This document shows, piece after piece, positions 10,250 to 20,902 of a DNA stretch of 64,000 bases. The stretch lies in contig BGKB01000106.1 in the NCBI GenBank assembly GCA_003116975.1, forward strand, positions 62,001-126,000. The letters run 5' to 3'. This stretch comes from Aurantiochytrium sp. KH105. Its lineage: Eukaryota; Sar; Bigyra; Thraustochytrida; Thraustochytriidae. Made by a program: the position numbers and the translations under genes. Each line of letters opens with the position of its first letter. Positions within the stretch are counted from its first letter, which is position 1. A model generated the notes under the pieces. It saw only the letters and a program-made list of their open reading frames with translations, searched no databases and was not told the DNA's origin.

Positions 10250-11383
10250 ATGTGGATCTTCGCGCTCGAGTTTGCGCCCGACCCGCGATGGCTCATTAGC
10301 GGTACGTCCACGGGCGAGCTCGTGAGTTGGGATATCGACGCAGCGCAAGGCCGGTTGGCACGCGAGGCAGGGGCAGTAGATGGACAGGGAACTCGTGCTA
10401 GCGGAGGCAATGTCGTCAAGGGTGCTATTCGCTCCAAGGATCCTACCGCGGCGGCGGTGGCGGCGGCTGCTTCTTTGGCAGCGTCTGACGACGATTCGGA
10501 AGATGGCCCCGTTGCCCCTCGAATTGCAACAAGATCCTTCCGCGCGCACGAGAGCGCCATCTACACCCTAGCCCAGCATCGTGATGCCAATCTTGTGTTC
10601 ACGGGGGCAGATGAAGAAATCAGAGTCTGGCGCGCACCTTGGGCCGAGGAGCATAGTTCGCCAAGCCATGTTGCAGAATTTCGCGTCCCGCAAATCAAAG
10701 GAGCCCGTGGTGCGCTCTCTCCCGTGGCAGAGACGAACGGCCTTGCAATGCTTGACAAGGGGGCGACGCTTGTCGCTGCAGCGGGAGATGGAAATGCCTA
10801 TCTCTTTGACGTCGGAACACAAAAGCTTGTGCACAGACTGCCCGGACAAGACATGCTCCATGCGGTTGTTGCAATGGAGCGATCTGGCCTTGTGGCAACC
10901 GGGTCCGAAGATGGCTTGTGCAGGTTATGGGACCCTCGACAAAGTGGAAACGAGTGCGTTGCAAGTCTGGGCGGGGCAAGCCTTGGTTTTGACCTGGTAA
11001 GCGCACTCGCGGCTTCTGCAGATGAGAATTGGCTCGCCTTTGGTGGCGCGCAATCTCAGTCCAATGGCGCTCAAGTTGGTGCCGTGAGCATGGTACATGT
11101 AGCTTCGCGCCTTGTCACGAAAACAACGCAAGCGCGCACGTCTTCCACGGTCCAAAGCCTCTCTTTTGCGGGGGATAATCTTTTAGTCGCTGGCGATTCT
11201 TCTTCGCTCGAGTTTTGGAGCCGCAACATGACACAAACGAGCATCACGGTGCCATGTTCCGCGCCCTCACTGTATGGTCTCTGCTACGCTGCGCCAACGG
11301 GCATGATTGCTGTGAGTGGAAGCGCCGACTATATCGACATTTTCTCAGAGGCGCGAGACCTACTCATGTCTCTTGCCGCATAG
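10250..11383 (+). CDS. THOC6: THO complex subunit 6-like WD40 protein
   Basis: 377 residues of degenerate WD40 repeats. The order and spacing match animal and plant THOC6. There is a short N-terminal blade (FAPDPRWLISGTSTGELVSW), then an Ala/Asp-rich insertion, HESAIYTLAQ...GADEEIRVW, a blade ending VAAAGDGNAYLFDV, and the best canonical blade LVATGSEDGLCRLWDPRQ. The last two are SLSFAGDNLLVAGD and a C-terminus AVSGSADYIDIFSEARDLL, parallel to the closing strand of THOC6. THOC6 is the THO/TREX subunit that couples transcription to mRNA export, acting in the nucleus. The ATG at 10250 gives an N-terminus starting at the first blade, as in the human protein. A generic WD40 protein of another family cannot be excluded, so the family call is moderate while the coding call is firm. 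Confidence 0.78.
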   Translation: MWIFALEFAPDPRWLISGTSTGELVSWDIDAAQGRLAREAGAVDGQGTRASGGNVVKGAIRSKDPTAAAVAAAASLAASDDDSEDGPVAPRIATRSFRAHESAIYTLAQHRDANLVFTGADEEIRVWRAPWAEEHSSPSHVAEFRVPQIKGARGALSPVAETNGLAMLDKGATLVAAAGDGNAYLFDVGTQKLVHRLPGQDMLHAVVAMERSGLVATGSEDGLCRLWDPRQSGNECVASLGGASLGFDLVSALAASADENWLAFGGAQSQSNGAQVGAVSMVHVASRLVTKTTQARTSSTVQSLSFAGDNLLVAGDSSSLEFWSRNMTQTSITVPCSAPSLYGLCYAAPTGMIAVSGSADYIDIFSEARDLLMSLAA

Positions 11384-11892
11384 TCATCCACTGTCTTTAC
11401 TGTACGCATGAGATTTCTGGCTGCAAACAATGTGGGCCCGCATCCTTTCTTCTGAGACCTGCTCGTGTCTCATGCCGCGCAACGATCTCTTTCAGCGTGT
11501 GTGTGTATTCGAGATCGTGCGCAAACAACCGAGGTCCGAGTCGTTTTTAGTCCATCTTTCGTCGGAGACACGTAGCGGGGACTGTCGCATGGTTGCATTG
11601 CGCAAAGATGAATTCGTTGGCAGTTCAAATTGTTTGACGTGAGTCGCGAGAGATTTTGCGGGCATAATGTGAACTAAAAAGCAAAGAAGAAAAAAATTGG
11701 TATACGAAATGTTACTCGCATGTGCCCAAGCCCTTCTTTCCATGATAAAAACTGGAATAAGGCTCGAACGGAAGATTTCTCTTTCATTTTTTCTCTGTGC
11801 GATCTAAACTAACAGACTTGTAAATGCGCGATCGACAACGTCTCCGCGTCAATCCCAAGTTATACATGGAAGGAAGATTCCTTCTCACTCTC
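11384..11892. other. Convergent intergenic region
   Basis: 509 bases between convergent stops, noticeably richer in A/T than the flanking genes, with A-rich stretches near 11690 and T-rich stretches near 11785. No gene or repeat seen. Confidence 0.6.
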
Positions 11893-13878
11893 TCATCGAG
11901 GAATTGACTGCTGCACACGCTGCTGATGGCGAAAGGCAGCGGGTTCGTGGCGGGAAACAAAGTCTCGATTGATGAGTCCCCGCGCACGCGCTGCGGCAAG
12001 CTCTGCGCGTCTCGAGGCATTGGAGGAAGATGGACGAGTGAAACCCGGAGACGGACTTGGCGAACGCGATGTGCCCTTGGAGGACGATGACGAAGAAGAG
12101 GATGCCGGCGTGCGAATAGGACGAAGCTGCTGCTGTCGAGTAGGGGTCACTTTTTGCAGCGGACTTCTTCGCATGGAAGTGGTCGGACGCGGTTTTGTTG
12201 CGCCTGGCGAGACCTTGATAGGGCCCTTGCTTGGAGTGGCTGCCGACGAGGCTGGCCTTGGCGCAAGGTTTTCTTGCTGGAACATGGGGGAGACGAACTG
12301 ACGCTGCGGCCCCGAGTGGAGAGAGCGTGCAGAGGAAGGGGTTGTGCGACGCGAGGGCGCCGCACCGTCTGCAAAGCCCGTCGTTGCTGGCGTGGACCCG
12401 CGCGAAATCACTCCGCGCCGTCGGTCCGAGCCAGTTGCGGGTCTTTGCCGCTGGGGTCGCGTAGAAAGTCGTGGCGTGATGAGCGTCTCTTGCTCCTCGG
12501 CAGGATCACGGCTCTGGATGCTGTCTGCGGTCTCGTGGTTTTCGCGGTCTTTGTGGTTTCGCACGCCTCGGGCGTGGTTGCCGTCGTCATCGTCGTCATC
12601 GCTGGCGCAGGCATCAACAGTGAGTCTAAAGCCACGATGATCGGCAAGAGATCCATGGCTGAGGGTCGAGAGAGTCTCAGATGCAGAGGTTGGCGTCGTA
12701 GCAGCCGTGACGGCGGACTTGCGCTGGCGAGCGGCGAACTCTGCTTCGAGATCGGCGGTACGAGACTCACGGGCCGCGACCGCCTCTTCGCGGTGAACGA
12801 GAGCGTCTTCTTGCTCGCGCACGGCTTGCTCTCGACGTCGGACCTCATCTTCGCGCTCGACAAGCTGTTTTTCTTTTACGCGGAGAGCGTGCTCTCGATT
12901 GCGGATCTCCTTGGCACGGGCCGCGAGCGCCGCCTCGGCTTTGGACGATGCAGCAGAAGAAGTCGCCGAGGTCGACCCCTCGGTAGACTCGGACGCACGT
13001 GCCATGCTGCGCGTAATACTTTCTCGTGCTCGTACGACATAGCTGCCGACGCGGGGCAGGCTCATGAGCTGCGACACTGAAGGTCGTCTGGTAGGACTAA
13101 GGGTAAGCATGGACTGCACGACGGCCTGGAGCTCGTCGGAATAACGCATGGGGATGCGAGAGAATCGGCCCGCGCTGATGCGCTTGCCAAGCGATACGAC
13201 GTTTGCAGCCTCAAAGGGAGGGCGCAGCGCGCACATTTCGTAAATGAGGCAACCAAGCGCCCAAATGTCAGACTTTTCGTTGTAGCGTTTCTCGTTGATG
13301 AGCTCGGGACTCATGTAGTAGGGTGTGCCAACGTTTGTGTAGGCGAATTGGCTTTCGGCCCCGAGCTCCTTGGCCAGGCCAAAGTCGCCCACCTTGATGT
13401 TCATGTCGCGGTCGAGGAAGATGTTGCACGGCTTGATGTCGCGATGCAAAATAATGTCCTTGCGGTTATGACAGGCCTCAAAGGCGAGGAGGAGCTGCGC
13501 CAGGAACTTCCAGACGCGGGTCTCCTCAAAATGGGACCTGTCGCGACGCATGCGCTTGATTTGGCGGCCCATGTCGCCATTCTCGCAGTATTCCATGATG
13601 ATGTATACTTTTGCTGCGCGCTTGTCGAGCACGCGGTCAAAGTACTGCACCACGTGCCTGTGCTTGAGCTCGCGCAGAATGTTGACCTCGGACACGACGA
13701 GCTGTTTTTCCTTTTCAGACATTTGCCCGTACGAGAGCACCTTGCACACGAGCGTCCTGCTGTCTGACCGCCTCCGCACCTTGAGCACCTCCCCGAAAGA
13801 CCCGCGCCCGATCACACACAGCTCTGCATACAGCTCCGCGAAGCTGGCGCCGCTGGCGGCCCCTCCGCTGCGGCCCAT
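11893..13878 (-). CDS. NIMA-related (NEK) serine/threonine protein kinase
   Basis: 661 residues from the ATG at 13878. An upstream extension to 14289 is Ala/Arg/Pro low complexity. Kinase domain ~14-275: glycine loop GRGSFGEV (24-31), Lys46, alpha-C Glu64, HRDIKPCN (Asp147, Asn152), DFG 165-167, and the NEK-typical activation segment NVGTPYYMSPE, so it should be active. A basic coiled coil rich in Glu/Arg follows at ~320-400, as in NEK2, and could dimerise the kinase. The remaining ~260 residues are Ser/Pro/Arg-rich and disordered, with an eight-residue run of serines. NEK kinases act in mitotic entry, centrosomes and cilia. Which subgroup this is cannot be fixed by eye, though kinase-coiled-coil order favours NEK2-like. 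It is divergent from a coiled-coil protein gene. Confidence 0.94.
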   Translation of the reverse strand: MGRSGGAASGASFAELYAELCVIGRGSFGEVLKVRRRSDSRTLVCKVLSYGQMSEKEKQLVVSEVNILRELKHRHVVQYFDRVLDKRAAKVYIIMEYCENGDMGRQIKRMRRDRSHFEETRVWKFLAQLLLAFEACHNRKDIILHRDIKPCNIFLDRDMNIKVGDFGLAKELGAESQFAYTNVGTPYYMSPELINEKRYNEKSDIWALGCLIYEMCALRPPFEAANVVSLGKRISAGRFSRIPMRYSDELQAVVQSMLTLSPTRRPSVSQLMSLPRVGSYVVRARESITRSMARASESTEGSTSATSSAASSKAEAALAARAKEIRNREHALRVKEKQLVEREDEVRRREQAVREQEDALVHREEAVAARESRTADLEAEFAARQRKSAVTAATTPTSASETLSTLSHGSLADHRGFRLTVDACASDDDDDDGNHARGVRNHKDRENHETADSIQSRDPAEEQETLITPRLSTRPQRQRPATGSDRRRGVISRGSTPATTGFADGAAPSRRTTPSSARSLHSGPQRQFVSPMFQQENLAPRPASSAATPSKGPIKVSPGATKPRPTTSMRRSPLQKVTPTRQQQLRPIRTPASSSSSSSSKGTSRSPSPSPGFTRPSSSNASRRAELAAARARGLINRDFVSRHEPAAFRHQQRVQQSIPR

Positions 13879-14631
13879 GCTCCTCCCCGTCAGCGAGCTC
13901 CCGCGCGGCCTGGACTCCGCCCGGAAGCGCTCTTCCCCGCTCTGCGCGAGCCTCCGCGCGTGGGCCGCGCGGCCTCGGATACGATACGAGCTTTGTCGAG
14001 CTCTCTGCTTTGCTGTGGCTGCCGCGCTTGCAACCGTCGCTCGCCTCGCCGCGCCGGGTCCTGCCGAGCCCGGCTCCGGGCAGGCGGCGGCGCCTCCGCC
14101 GGCGCGAGGGGCCGCGGGCGCGCGGCGGGGGCGGGCCGCTGCGCAGGCCGCGCGGGTCTGCCCCGGCCCGCGCGCGGAGAGGGAGCGGCGGCGATGCTCT
14201 TGGGGATGATATGATGATGCCGCGGAGCTGCGGCTGCGATCGATGGCAAAAAACCGCCCTCTCCGCACCGATTGCCCGCGCGAGAACAAAGCCCGCCGGC
14301 CCTGCCGGGTGCGCGCGCACGCGGCGAGACAGGCCGCGGCGGAGGCTCGCTCGCGGTGAGGCCGTGGGGGAGGGGAAGACGGTTTGGCGCGGAAGCGCGA
14401 GAGAAATGGGCGGGGTAGGTTTTATGATGCAAGGTTTTCTTTCCATTCGGGGTCTGGGACTTGCTTGCCGCGCACGGGCTCGAAGCATGCGCGGGGTCCG
14501 GTACGCGCGACATGTAGTGCGGACCGGGAACGGGAAGGGGAAAAGAGGGGGCGCGAAGGGCCGCGGACCCGGCGCGCGCGCGCGGCAGGACCGGCGGCAA
14601 CAGAGACCCAACGGAGACGACCTCGTCGAGC
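13879..14631. promoter_or_regulatory. Divergent intergenic / shared promoter region
   Basis: 753 GC-rich bases between the NEK start and the coiled-coil gene start. Open frames run through it on both strands because of base composition. No recognisable core element. The arrangement suggests a shared control region. Confidence 0.4.
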
Positions 14632-14899
14632 ATGGCGGAGACGGCGGTGACGGAGGCGCTCGAGGCGATCGCGGAGGCCGTGGCGGCCCTGGAGGCCGTG
14701 GAGGGCGCGTCCCCGGCGCGGCTCAAGCTCCTGCACGCGGGCGTCCCGCCGCGGAGGGGCCGTCGGGCGAGCGAGGAGGAGGAGCGCGTCTTGAACTCCT
14801 CGAGACTGCAGCCGTCGCGCGCTGGCGAAGACGCAGACCTCGAGACCACGGGCGCACCTGGGCAGGGGCAGCAGCAGCAAGAAGAGCAGCAGCAGCAGA

Positions 14900-14937
<38 letters not shown>

Positions 14938-16605
14938 CAACAACAACGAGGTCTGCGGTCGGCACTTAAACCGAGCTCTTCAAGAGTGGGCAGGTTCGAG
15001 GCCCCGACGCCAGTTCCCTTTGCGGCGCTGACGCCCGCCAAAGGCCATGCTGCGCACTACGAAGAGATTGAAGACGAAGATGAAGAGGATACTCTAAACT
15101 CACTGGAAGAGCGTGCCGGTCCGCGCTCAAGGAATCGACGGCCCGAATCTCCACCTCCACCTCCACCTCCGCCGCCATTACTGCATGCTTTACAAGTGCG
15201 CGGCGAAATTGGTGGCGATGAAGAGCGACTAGCTCTGCAACAGCGCGTGCATGAGGCCGAGGAGGAAGCGTCACGCATGAAAAAGTTCTTTGAAGGCGTG
15301 AAGAAGGTGAACGAAGAATTGCAGAGTTCGCTTCAGGTCTTGCTCGAAGCGAAGCGAACGCACGAAGACGAAATTGCCGAGCTGCGAGACAAGCTGTCCA
15401 CCGCGCAGCGGCGCACCGAAGAAGCTCAGACGCAGCTCGCGAGCTCAAGCGGGGAACGTGCTCGTCAAGACGGAGACACGATCGTGCGCCTGCGCGAGGA
15501 ACTTTCTCAAACGCAAAATGAAAAGGAAACCTTGGCAACCTTATTAACCAAGGTGATGGACTCGCGAGAACAGGATGAGCAAGAGCTTGCTGCTCTGCGC
15601 GACGAGGTGCAAAGACTGCGACAGCTTGACCAGTCTGGAGCGATTCTTAATGGCACAAACACCACGGCGAGTGCGACCATGAGCAATGCGACGAGCGTCG
15701 ATGAGCCGCCATCTCCGGTTGGCTCGAGACGTCTCGTGCAGCTTTCACCTAACATTGCTTCCACGTTTGCATCTGCAAGGGAAGAGGAAGATGCGCGCGC
15801 TGGAATGGAAGCTGGCACTATGCAGCCGACACCAGCGCCGGCGCTCTTGTCAACAGGGTCGCAGCCAGTGACAACGACAGCATCATCGACGACGACGAGT
15901 TCGCGAAGGTTCTATAGTGCACGCAAGGACTTGCTTCCGGTCCCATCTTCGGCGCGAGAGCGAACAAGTTCGGATGCGAGTGATTCAACGTTTGCGTCTA
16001 CAGAAGCACCAGAGGCGAGTTTTGATGCAAGAGGCCAATCTGCTCTGACCAGCGAGACGCAGCGGTATGTGGAGCGTTTACGGCGCGATATGGCGGAGCG
16101 TAGGGCCCGGGCTAGTGCTTCGAAGTCGGCAAGACCGCGTCGGCGAAGTAGCAGCGACACCTTGGATGCTGCCACGGCGGTGCCGGTGAGCACGCCAACA
16201 GGTTCACGCAGGGGTGCGTTGAATCGTCACTTTACACCAGGTCCTTTGACAATTCGCAAGCTTGACTTTGCCACACCGACGAACGGGCCGGACCGTTTGC
16301 ACGCACGGAGCGAGGTTGATGATGACCGAGACTTGGAGGAAGACGCCTTTTTGCACCGAGGAAGCACAAGCGGGAGTGGAAGTCGTTTCCGACGGAGCAA
16401 GCTAGACAACACCCATGAGTTTTCCCAGGAAAGCGCAAGCGGCGGCTCTGTAGCCAAGCTTCGCATCGATAGCAAAGCCGGAACGGTGGACATTGAGATG
16501 AGCCCACGAAGTGCTGCGGCCGCGGCCTTGGGCGTCGGTGGCGACGCCGCCAGCGTGAACTCGAGCAGCGTGTTTTGGTCAAATCGTACACCACTGGCAC
16601 CGTGA
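14632..16605 (+). CDS. Polyglutamine, coiled-coil, Ser-rich protein of unknown function
   Basis: 657 residues from an ATG in the context GAGCATGG. An Ala/Glu helical start (1-25) is followed by a long glutamine tract near 83-107, encoded by mixed CAG and CAA codons, and a proline run near 175-182. A clear coiled coil spans ~200-345 (heptads in LQQRVHEAEEEASRMKKFF and EIAELRDKLSTAQRRTEEAQ). The rest is disordered, rich in Ser, Thr and Arg. No enzymatic domain is visible. Divergence from a NEK kinase gene with a shared control region hints at a cytoskeletal or centrosomal partner, but that is inference only. It could equally be a scaffold of another kind. Confidence 0.85.
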
Positions 16606-16723
16606 GCTCTTCCACGAACCATTGAGACGGTGAGGAAAATAATTTGCTGAATTTCTGGCAATTGACTAGCCGTGCTAAGATGCTGTCGCCATATGGGAGA
16701 GCAGACACCCTTTTTTTCGTGTT

Positions 16724-17731
16724 TCATGCCTTTGGTGCATCACTGCAAAACTGCGCATGTGCGGCACAGAGCGCTTCGACCATTGGGATTTCGACCTCTT
16801 CTTCCTCGGAGCGTTTCGTGACGATGGTTTCGCCCGCGCGAGTGACAAGCGAGATACGTTTGTAGCGGGAGAGGAGCTCGTTCGCGACCACCATGTGCAT
16901 GTCGTACTTTTCGATCGACTGCTGGGCCTTGGAGATGAGAATGTCGTGGTCGGTCTCTAGCTTGAAGGAAACAAAAAAGGAATGAGGCGCCCAATGAAAA
17001 CGAAGCACGCCAAGGGCCTTGGGAACCTGCGAGAGATCGAGAGATAGCGGTCCAGAACGTGACTGGATCTTGTGCTCGGCCATTTGGTCCGGCGGAATGT
17101 GGAAGTCGCTCACTGCGGCGGCCAAGATGAAGATTGCCGACGGGCCTGCGGGGGCCGCGCACTCGCCGCACATTCGTAGTTTGAGCATGTAGTCAGAGAG
17201 ATATTTGAAGCTAATGTGTAAGAGCATGCCGTTTTTCGTAAAAGACTGGTGCTCGCGGATGGCCTGTACGAGATTGGCGGCGGCGGTGTCGGCCTTGCAC
17301 TCGATTCGCACGGCCCCGGTGGCCTCGTCGACGACGAGGCAGTCCATGAACTTGGAGTCGAAGGCGGTCGATGTGGCGTCTTGCAATGTGCGAGCAAAGG
17401 GCGCTGCCGAGCCCTGACGACTGAGCATGACCACGGCATATCCTCGTTCAAGAAGGTGCTCCACGGTGGCTGCGCCGCGGCGACCCGTGGAGAAGTTGTC
17501 AATGAAGCGGACAGCGCGCTTCTCCAGATTGACAGCTGTGCCACCAGAGGTGACCACTGCGATCTTGCGCCCCTCGTTGTGATGTTTGGCGACGAAGGCA
17601 CTCACGCGCTCGCGCTCGTCGTCGAGGTCCGCTGGGGCCTCGGTGGCATCTAGATATTTTTGCAAGATCTCTGCCTGCGCCTGAACCTCTGCGGCGCTCA
17701 CGCGAGGTGCGGACCCGTCTGTCTCCGCCAT
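16724..17731 (-). CDS. PPCS: Phosphopantothenate-cysteine ligase
   Basis: 335 residues, close to the eukaryotic family length. It joins cysteine to 4'-phosphopantothenate, the second committed step of coenzyme A synthesis. The CoaB-type nucleotide-binding fold shows as VVTSGGTAVNLE, RFIDNFSTGRRG, GYAVVMLSRQGS, the catalytic-loop region ILAAAVSDFHIP, KIQS, SFKLETDH and ANELLSRY. The protein is a stand-alone ligase, not fused to a decarboxylase, as is usual in eukaryotes. It starts at the ATG at 17731, directly after a CTGT/CTGC microsatellite. Only 118 bases separate its stop from the preceding convergent gene. Confidence 0.96.
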   Translation of the reverse strand: MAETDGSAPRVSAAEVQAQAEILQKYLDATEAPADLDDERERVSAFVAKHHNEGRKIAVVTSGGTAVNLEKRAVRFIDNFSTGRRGAATVEHLLERGYAVVMLSRQGSAAPFARTLQDATSTAFDSKFMDCLVVDEATGAVRIECKADTAAANLVQAIREHQSFTKNGMLLHISFKYLSDYMLKLRMCGECAAPAGPSAIFILAAAVSDFHIPPDQMAEHKIQSRSGPLSLDLSQVPKALGVLRFHWAPHSFFVSFKLETDHDILISKAQQSIEKYDMHMVVANELLSRYKRISLVTRAGETIVTKRSEEEEVEIPMVEALCAAHAQFCSDAPKA

Positions 17732-18828
17732 TTTCAGCTACCTGCCTGTCTGCCTGTCTGTCTGTCTGCCTGCCTGTCTACCTGCCTGCCCTAGCCGGCC
17801 GGGTCTGCTTTGGTTTGACTTTTGGTTTGACTTTTGACTTGCTCTGTTGAGCGGACACAGCTCGGCGGACTGGGACAACATAGGTGTTCGTCTTTGAATC
17901 AGGGAGGTATGACATTTGCGCAGTTGGCGCAAGGCTTTTCTGCGAGCTTTAAAACACTTGTGAGCACGTTGTTGGATATGTGTCGACGAAATTTCTTGCG
18001 ACTGAGTTATACGCTCTAGCCCTACCGAAGGTGCCAGTCCTTGGTCTAAAAGAGTTTCCTTTCATGATCGCTCTATACCGTTTTGCCTTTACGATGGCAT
18101 GCTTGAAGTTACGAATGCTCACTGCCAAGATGAGACGTGTGCACTTCAGCATCGAGGGTGTCCTGGTTTTACGGAGAAAGGGAAAACGTCTTTTGAGCAA
18201 TGGTGCTTATCAGACGAGGCGATTTGGCGAGCTTGCAGACCAGCTTATTTGTATCTTTTTTGTGTTGTATTGGTCATGCCCGTCCACTGTAGTCTCATTC
18301 TGGAAGGGTGCCACGGAGATAAACCGAGATCAGCATATCAAGTAGCAAACTTAGGATTGTGAGCATTGTGCGAGAAAGCTGCCTCTCTGATGGAAAGATT
18401 CGCATGTCGAGCATGCTCGTTCGTCATGAAAGACGGTATTTCTTGCTATGCATCACACTTTTCATGTAGATCTTGCTTTTAGCAGCGTAGGCACATTAAC
18501 AATGGTTCGGTGCTAGGCCCTAGTATCTTTTCTATTGCAGTGTACACAAATGTTTCGCGGATTGTATTACGGTTCATACGCACATGGCGCCACCCACGAA
18601 ACATCACGAGGATCAGTCTGTACGACTACAACATCACTGTTTTCCATTCGTCGTTCCAAAGTAAAGAAAAGAAAGCAAGTGGTGCTCGCGCCTTTTCCCG
18701 TTGGAGGTCAAGAAGAGCCAATCTCAAGTTGTGCAAAGAAAGCAAAGAAAGAGATCATCACGAAGGAGAAACAGAATCTGTCTCACAATGTAGGTAAGCT
18801 ATCAACGAATAGGAAAGTGCGGAACAGT
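17732..18828. other. Intergenic region with CTGY microsatellite
   Basis: About 1.1 kb upstream of PPCS. 17741-17790 is a (CTGT/CTGC)n tetranucleotide run, and next to it TTGACTTTTGG-type repeats at 17813-17840. The rest is of moderate GC with short frames that look random on both strands. No conserved gene seen. Confidence 0.6.
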
Positions 18829-19539
18829 TTACTTGTCCTTATCGTAGCCGGACTTGGGCGCGACGTAGCCGGCCGGCATGGAGAAGGTGTTGGGGAACGA
18901 CGAGTGGAGGGCGCCCTGGACAAGCTTGGGCATGAAGATCTGGTAGCCACTCTTCCAGTAGGCGGGGATGTCCGTGAAGGGGTCGGTGACGAACTTGACG
19001 AACCAGTGCATGGAGATGCGGAATCCGTAGCGGCTCCAGAGGAGGGCGACGCGGCCAAAGACAACCGAGAAGGTGACAACGATCCAGGCCTGGGCGAGGG
19101 AGATGTTGATGTCGCCCTTGAGGTGGACGGCAGCGAGGAGGGCAGCCGGGATGCCACCGTAGACGACACAAATGCGGACCTTGTTCTCGGTATCAAAACC
19201 AAGCATGGCCTGCTCCTTGTCGTGGCAAGGGGGCTCGAAGATGTAGTGGCCGGCCTGGCGGATGATGAGCGAGAAGAGACCCCAGTACATGGCGGTCTCG
19301 AGGGCCTCGTTCCAGGAGAACTGGTTGGGCATGAAGACAACGTAGTAGCAGATGATGAAGATGGTGGAGCTAATGAGGTGGAGCCACTGGTTGATGAGGT
19401 TGCTGTGCGAAGCGTGGTGGTCGACCTCCTTCTGCTGGGCGACGGCCTCCCAGAAGCCCATGCTCTCGTCGGCGATGACGGGCTTGGTGAGGTTGGTCAC
19501 ATCGACCTCCTCCTGCTTGGCCTGTGTCTTGGGCGCCAT
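18829..19539 (-). CDS. Small multi-pass membrane protein, Mpo1/DUF962-like
   Basis: 236 residues from the ATG at 19539. Four hydrophobic segments lie at ~53-74, 80-102, 123-142 and 151-172. The N-terminal cytosolic-looking part ends HHASHSNLINQWLH, and after the second helix comes RQAGHYIFEPPCHDKE. Spaced His residues around an N..N..LH motif and a QxxGHxxFExP motif are the hallmarks of the Mpo1/DUF962 family. Yeast Mpo1 is an ER dioxygenase that shortens 2-hydroxy fatty acids. Family membership is a judgement from these motifs, and the length is slightly above average. The upstream leader carries a CA/GT-rich tract. Confidence 0.8.
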   Translation of the reverse strand: MAPKTQAKQEEVDVTNLTKPVIADESMGFWEAVAQQKEVDHHASHSNLINQWLHLISSTIFIICYYVVFMPNQFSWNEALETAMYWGLFSLIIRQAGHYIFEPPCHDKEQAMLGFDTENKVRICVVYGGIPAALLAAVHLKGDINISLAQAWIVVTFSVVFGRVALLWSRYGFRISMHWFVKFVTDPFTDIPAYWKSGYQIFMPKLVQGALHSSFPNTFSMPAGYVAPKSGYDKDK

Positions 19540-20540
19540 CGTCTTGACGAGGTTGTGTATAAAATGTGTATGTGTGTAAGAGAGCTGTCTGTGTGTATGC
19601 ATGTACAAATGTGTGTGTGTGACAGAGAGGCGCGCGCATCGCATCATCAATCCATCAAGCAAAATCAGGTCAGTTTTCGTCCATCACTCGACGCGTAGCG
19701 GTGCCATCCCGCCGCCCACCACTCCCGCTCTCCCGCTCCAGAAGAGCTCCTCGGCTCGCTCTCGTCCTTGCCCTCGGCGTCCGCGAGAGGGGAGGTGCTC
19801 GCGCAAGCAACTCCACGAGGCGTGTCAGCCTGGCAGAGCAGAGCAGAGCAGCGCAGAGCCAGCCACCCGCTCACGCGACGCTGAGCAGGAGGCGAGCTCG
19901 CGCGGCCGGCTGCGCCCGAGGAGACAGACGCGGGGCCGAGGGCGGGGCCTGGGCCGAGGCGGAGGCGAGGCGGCTGGAGCCAGGTGCACGGGGTCCTCCT
20001 CCCCGCGCGAGGTGGCCTTGAACGCAACGTACCGGCAAGGCTGACAGTTCAAGGTTTGGAAATCTTGGACGTACGATGGAATGGCGTCGCCGCCGCGGCC
20101 GCGCCTCCCACTAAGGAGCGTCCCCTCAGACTACGGCCCCTCACACTCTTCTCTCAAACCACTGCCACCGTGGCACTGGGACCGAAAATCGTTTTCCGTC
20201 TCACGAATCGAACCGCCTCTACGGTTGACTGCGGGACAACCGCATACCACACAATCTGCCATGGACTTTGTACCGCCGATGCACACGACATATTCTACAC
20301 CTAACCCTTGCGCAGTGGAGCCTCCACCTAACCACTACAAATTCACCCCGCAGTATCCGTAGATTCTCATATTAATTTGCAAGTTTCTACCCGCCAGTGC
20401 ACGCAGCACCTCTCCACTGGCCTTCAGAGCGCGTCCCGGGGCCTCGCGGTCGTTACCTACCCCCCAAAGCGCGGGTTGCGCAGTCCGCATCCCGGTGTGG
20501 CCGCCCTCTCTCCTTCCTCTTCACACCGTCCCTCTCTCAG

Positions 20541-20590
20541 TCTGCCCTGCTCTGCTCTGCTCTGCTCTGCTCTGCTCTGCTCAGCTCAGC
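20541..20590. repeat. (TCTGC)n pentanucleotide repeat
   Basis: Six or more tandem TCTGC units degenerate into TCAGC. A related TCTGCTCT run occurs at 58030-58120. Confidence 0.85.
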
Positions 20591-20825
20591 CCGGCTCTGG
20601 CCGGCCGCGTCGCACTCCGGCCGGTGCTTGCGCGCGCGTAATCCGTAGAAGCGGCGGCAGCGGCCGGCGGGCGGGCGGATTTCGACGCGAGGGCGCGGCG
20701 TCGGCTGGCTCCGGCGGCTTGGTCTCGGCGGATCAGGGTTGGGGCGGGTCGAAGGAGGACAAAGGAGGAAGAAAGAAAAAGCGCGGCGGCGGCGCTGCTA
20801 CGAGTTTAGGCAGAGACGGCGGCGC

Positions 20826-20902
20826 GCAAGTGGCGCGAAGTGCGCCGCAAGTGGAGCAAACCCGGCGCGTCACTTGCAGGCGCCGGAAGTCCACTTGCGG
20901 CG
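20826..20902. promoter_or_regulatory. Symmetric cluster of four CACTTGC (E-box-like) sites with a 13-bp inverted repeat
   Basis: GCAAGTG occurs at 20826-20832 and 20847-20853, and its complement CACTTGC at 20871-20877 and 20892-20898. Start-to-start spacing is 21, 24 and 21 bp. The inner-left and outer-right sites lie in a perfect 13-bp inverted repeat (20843-20855 with 20890-20902). The sites contain CANNTG, the bHLH recognition core. It lies between two divergent genes. A regulatory role is inference. Confidence 0.5.

Noticed and set aside
13879-14289. N-terminal extension of the NEK kinase
   Set aside because: Composition-driven Ala/Arg/Pro sequence. The kinase fold starts just after the ATG at 13878.
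20200-20230. B-box-like GGTTCGATTCG on the minus strand (possible tRNA)
   Set aside because: The flanking arms do not pair into a cloverleaf and no matching acceptor stem exists. Similar B-box-like strings near 54470 and 61535 fail the same test.
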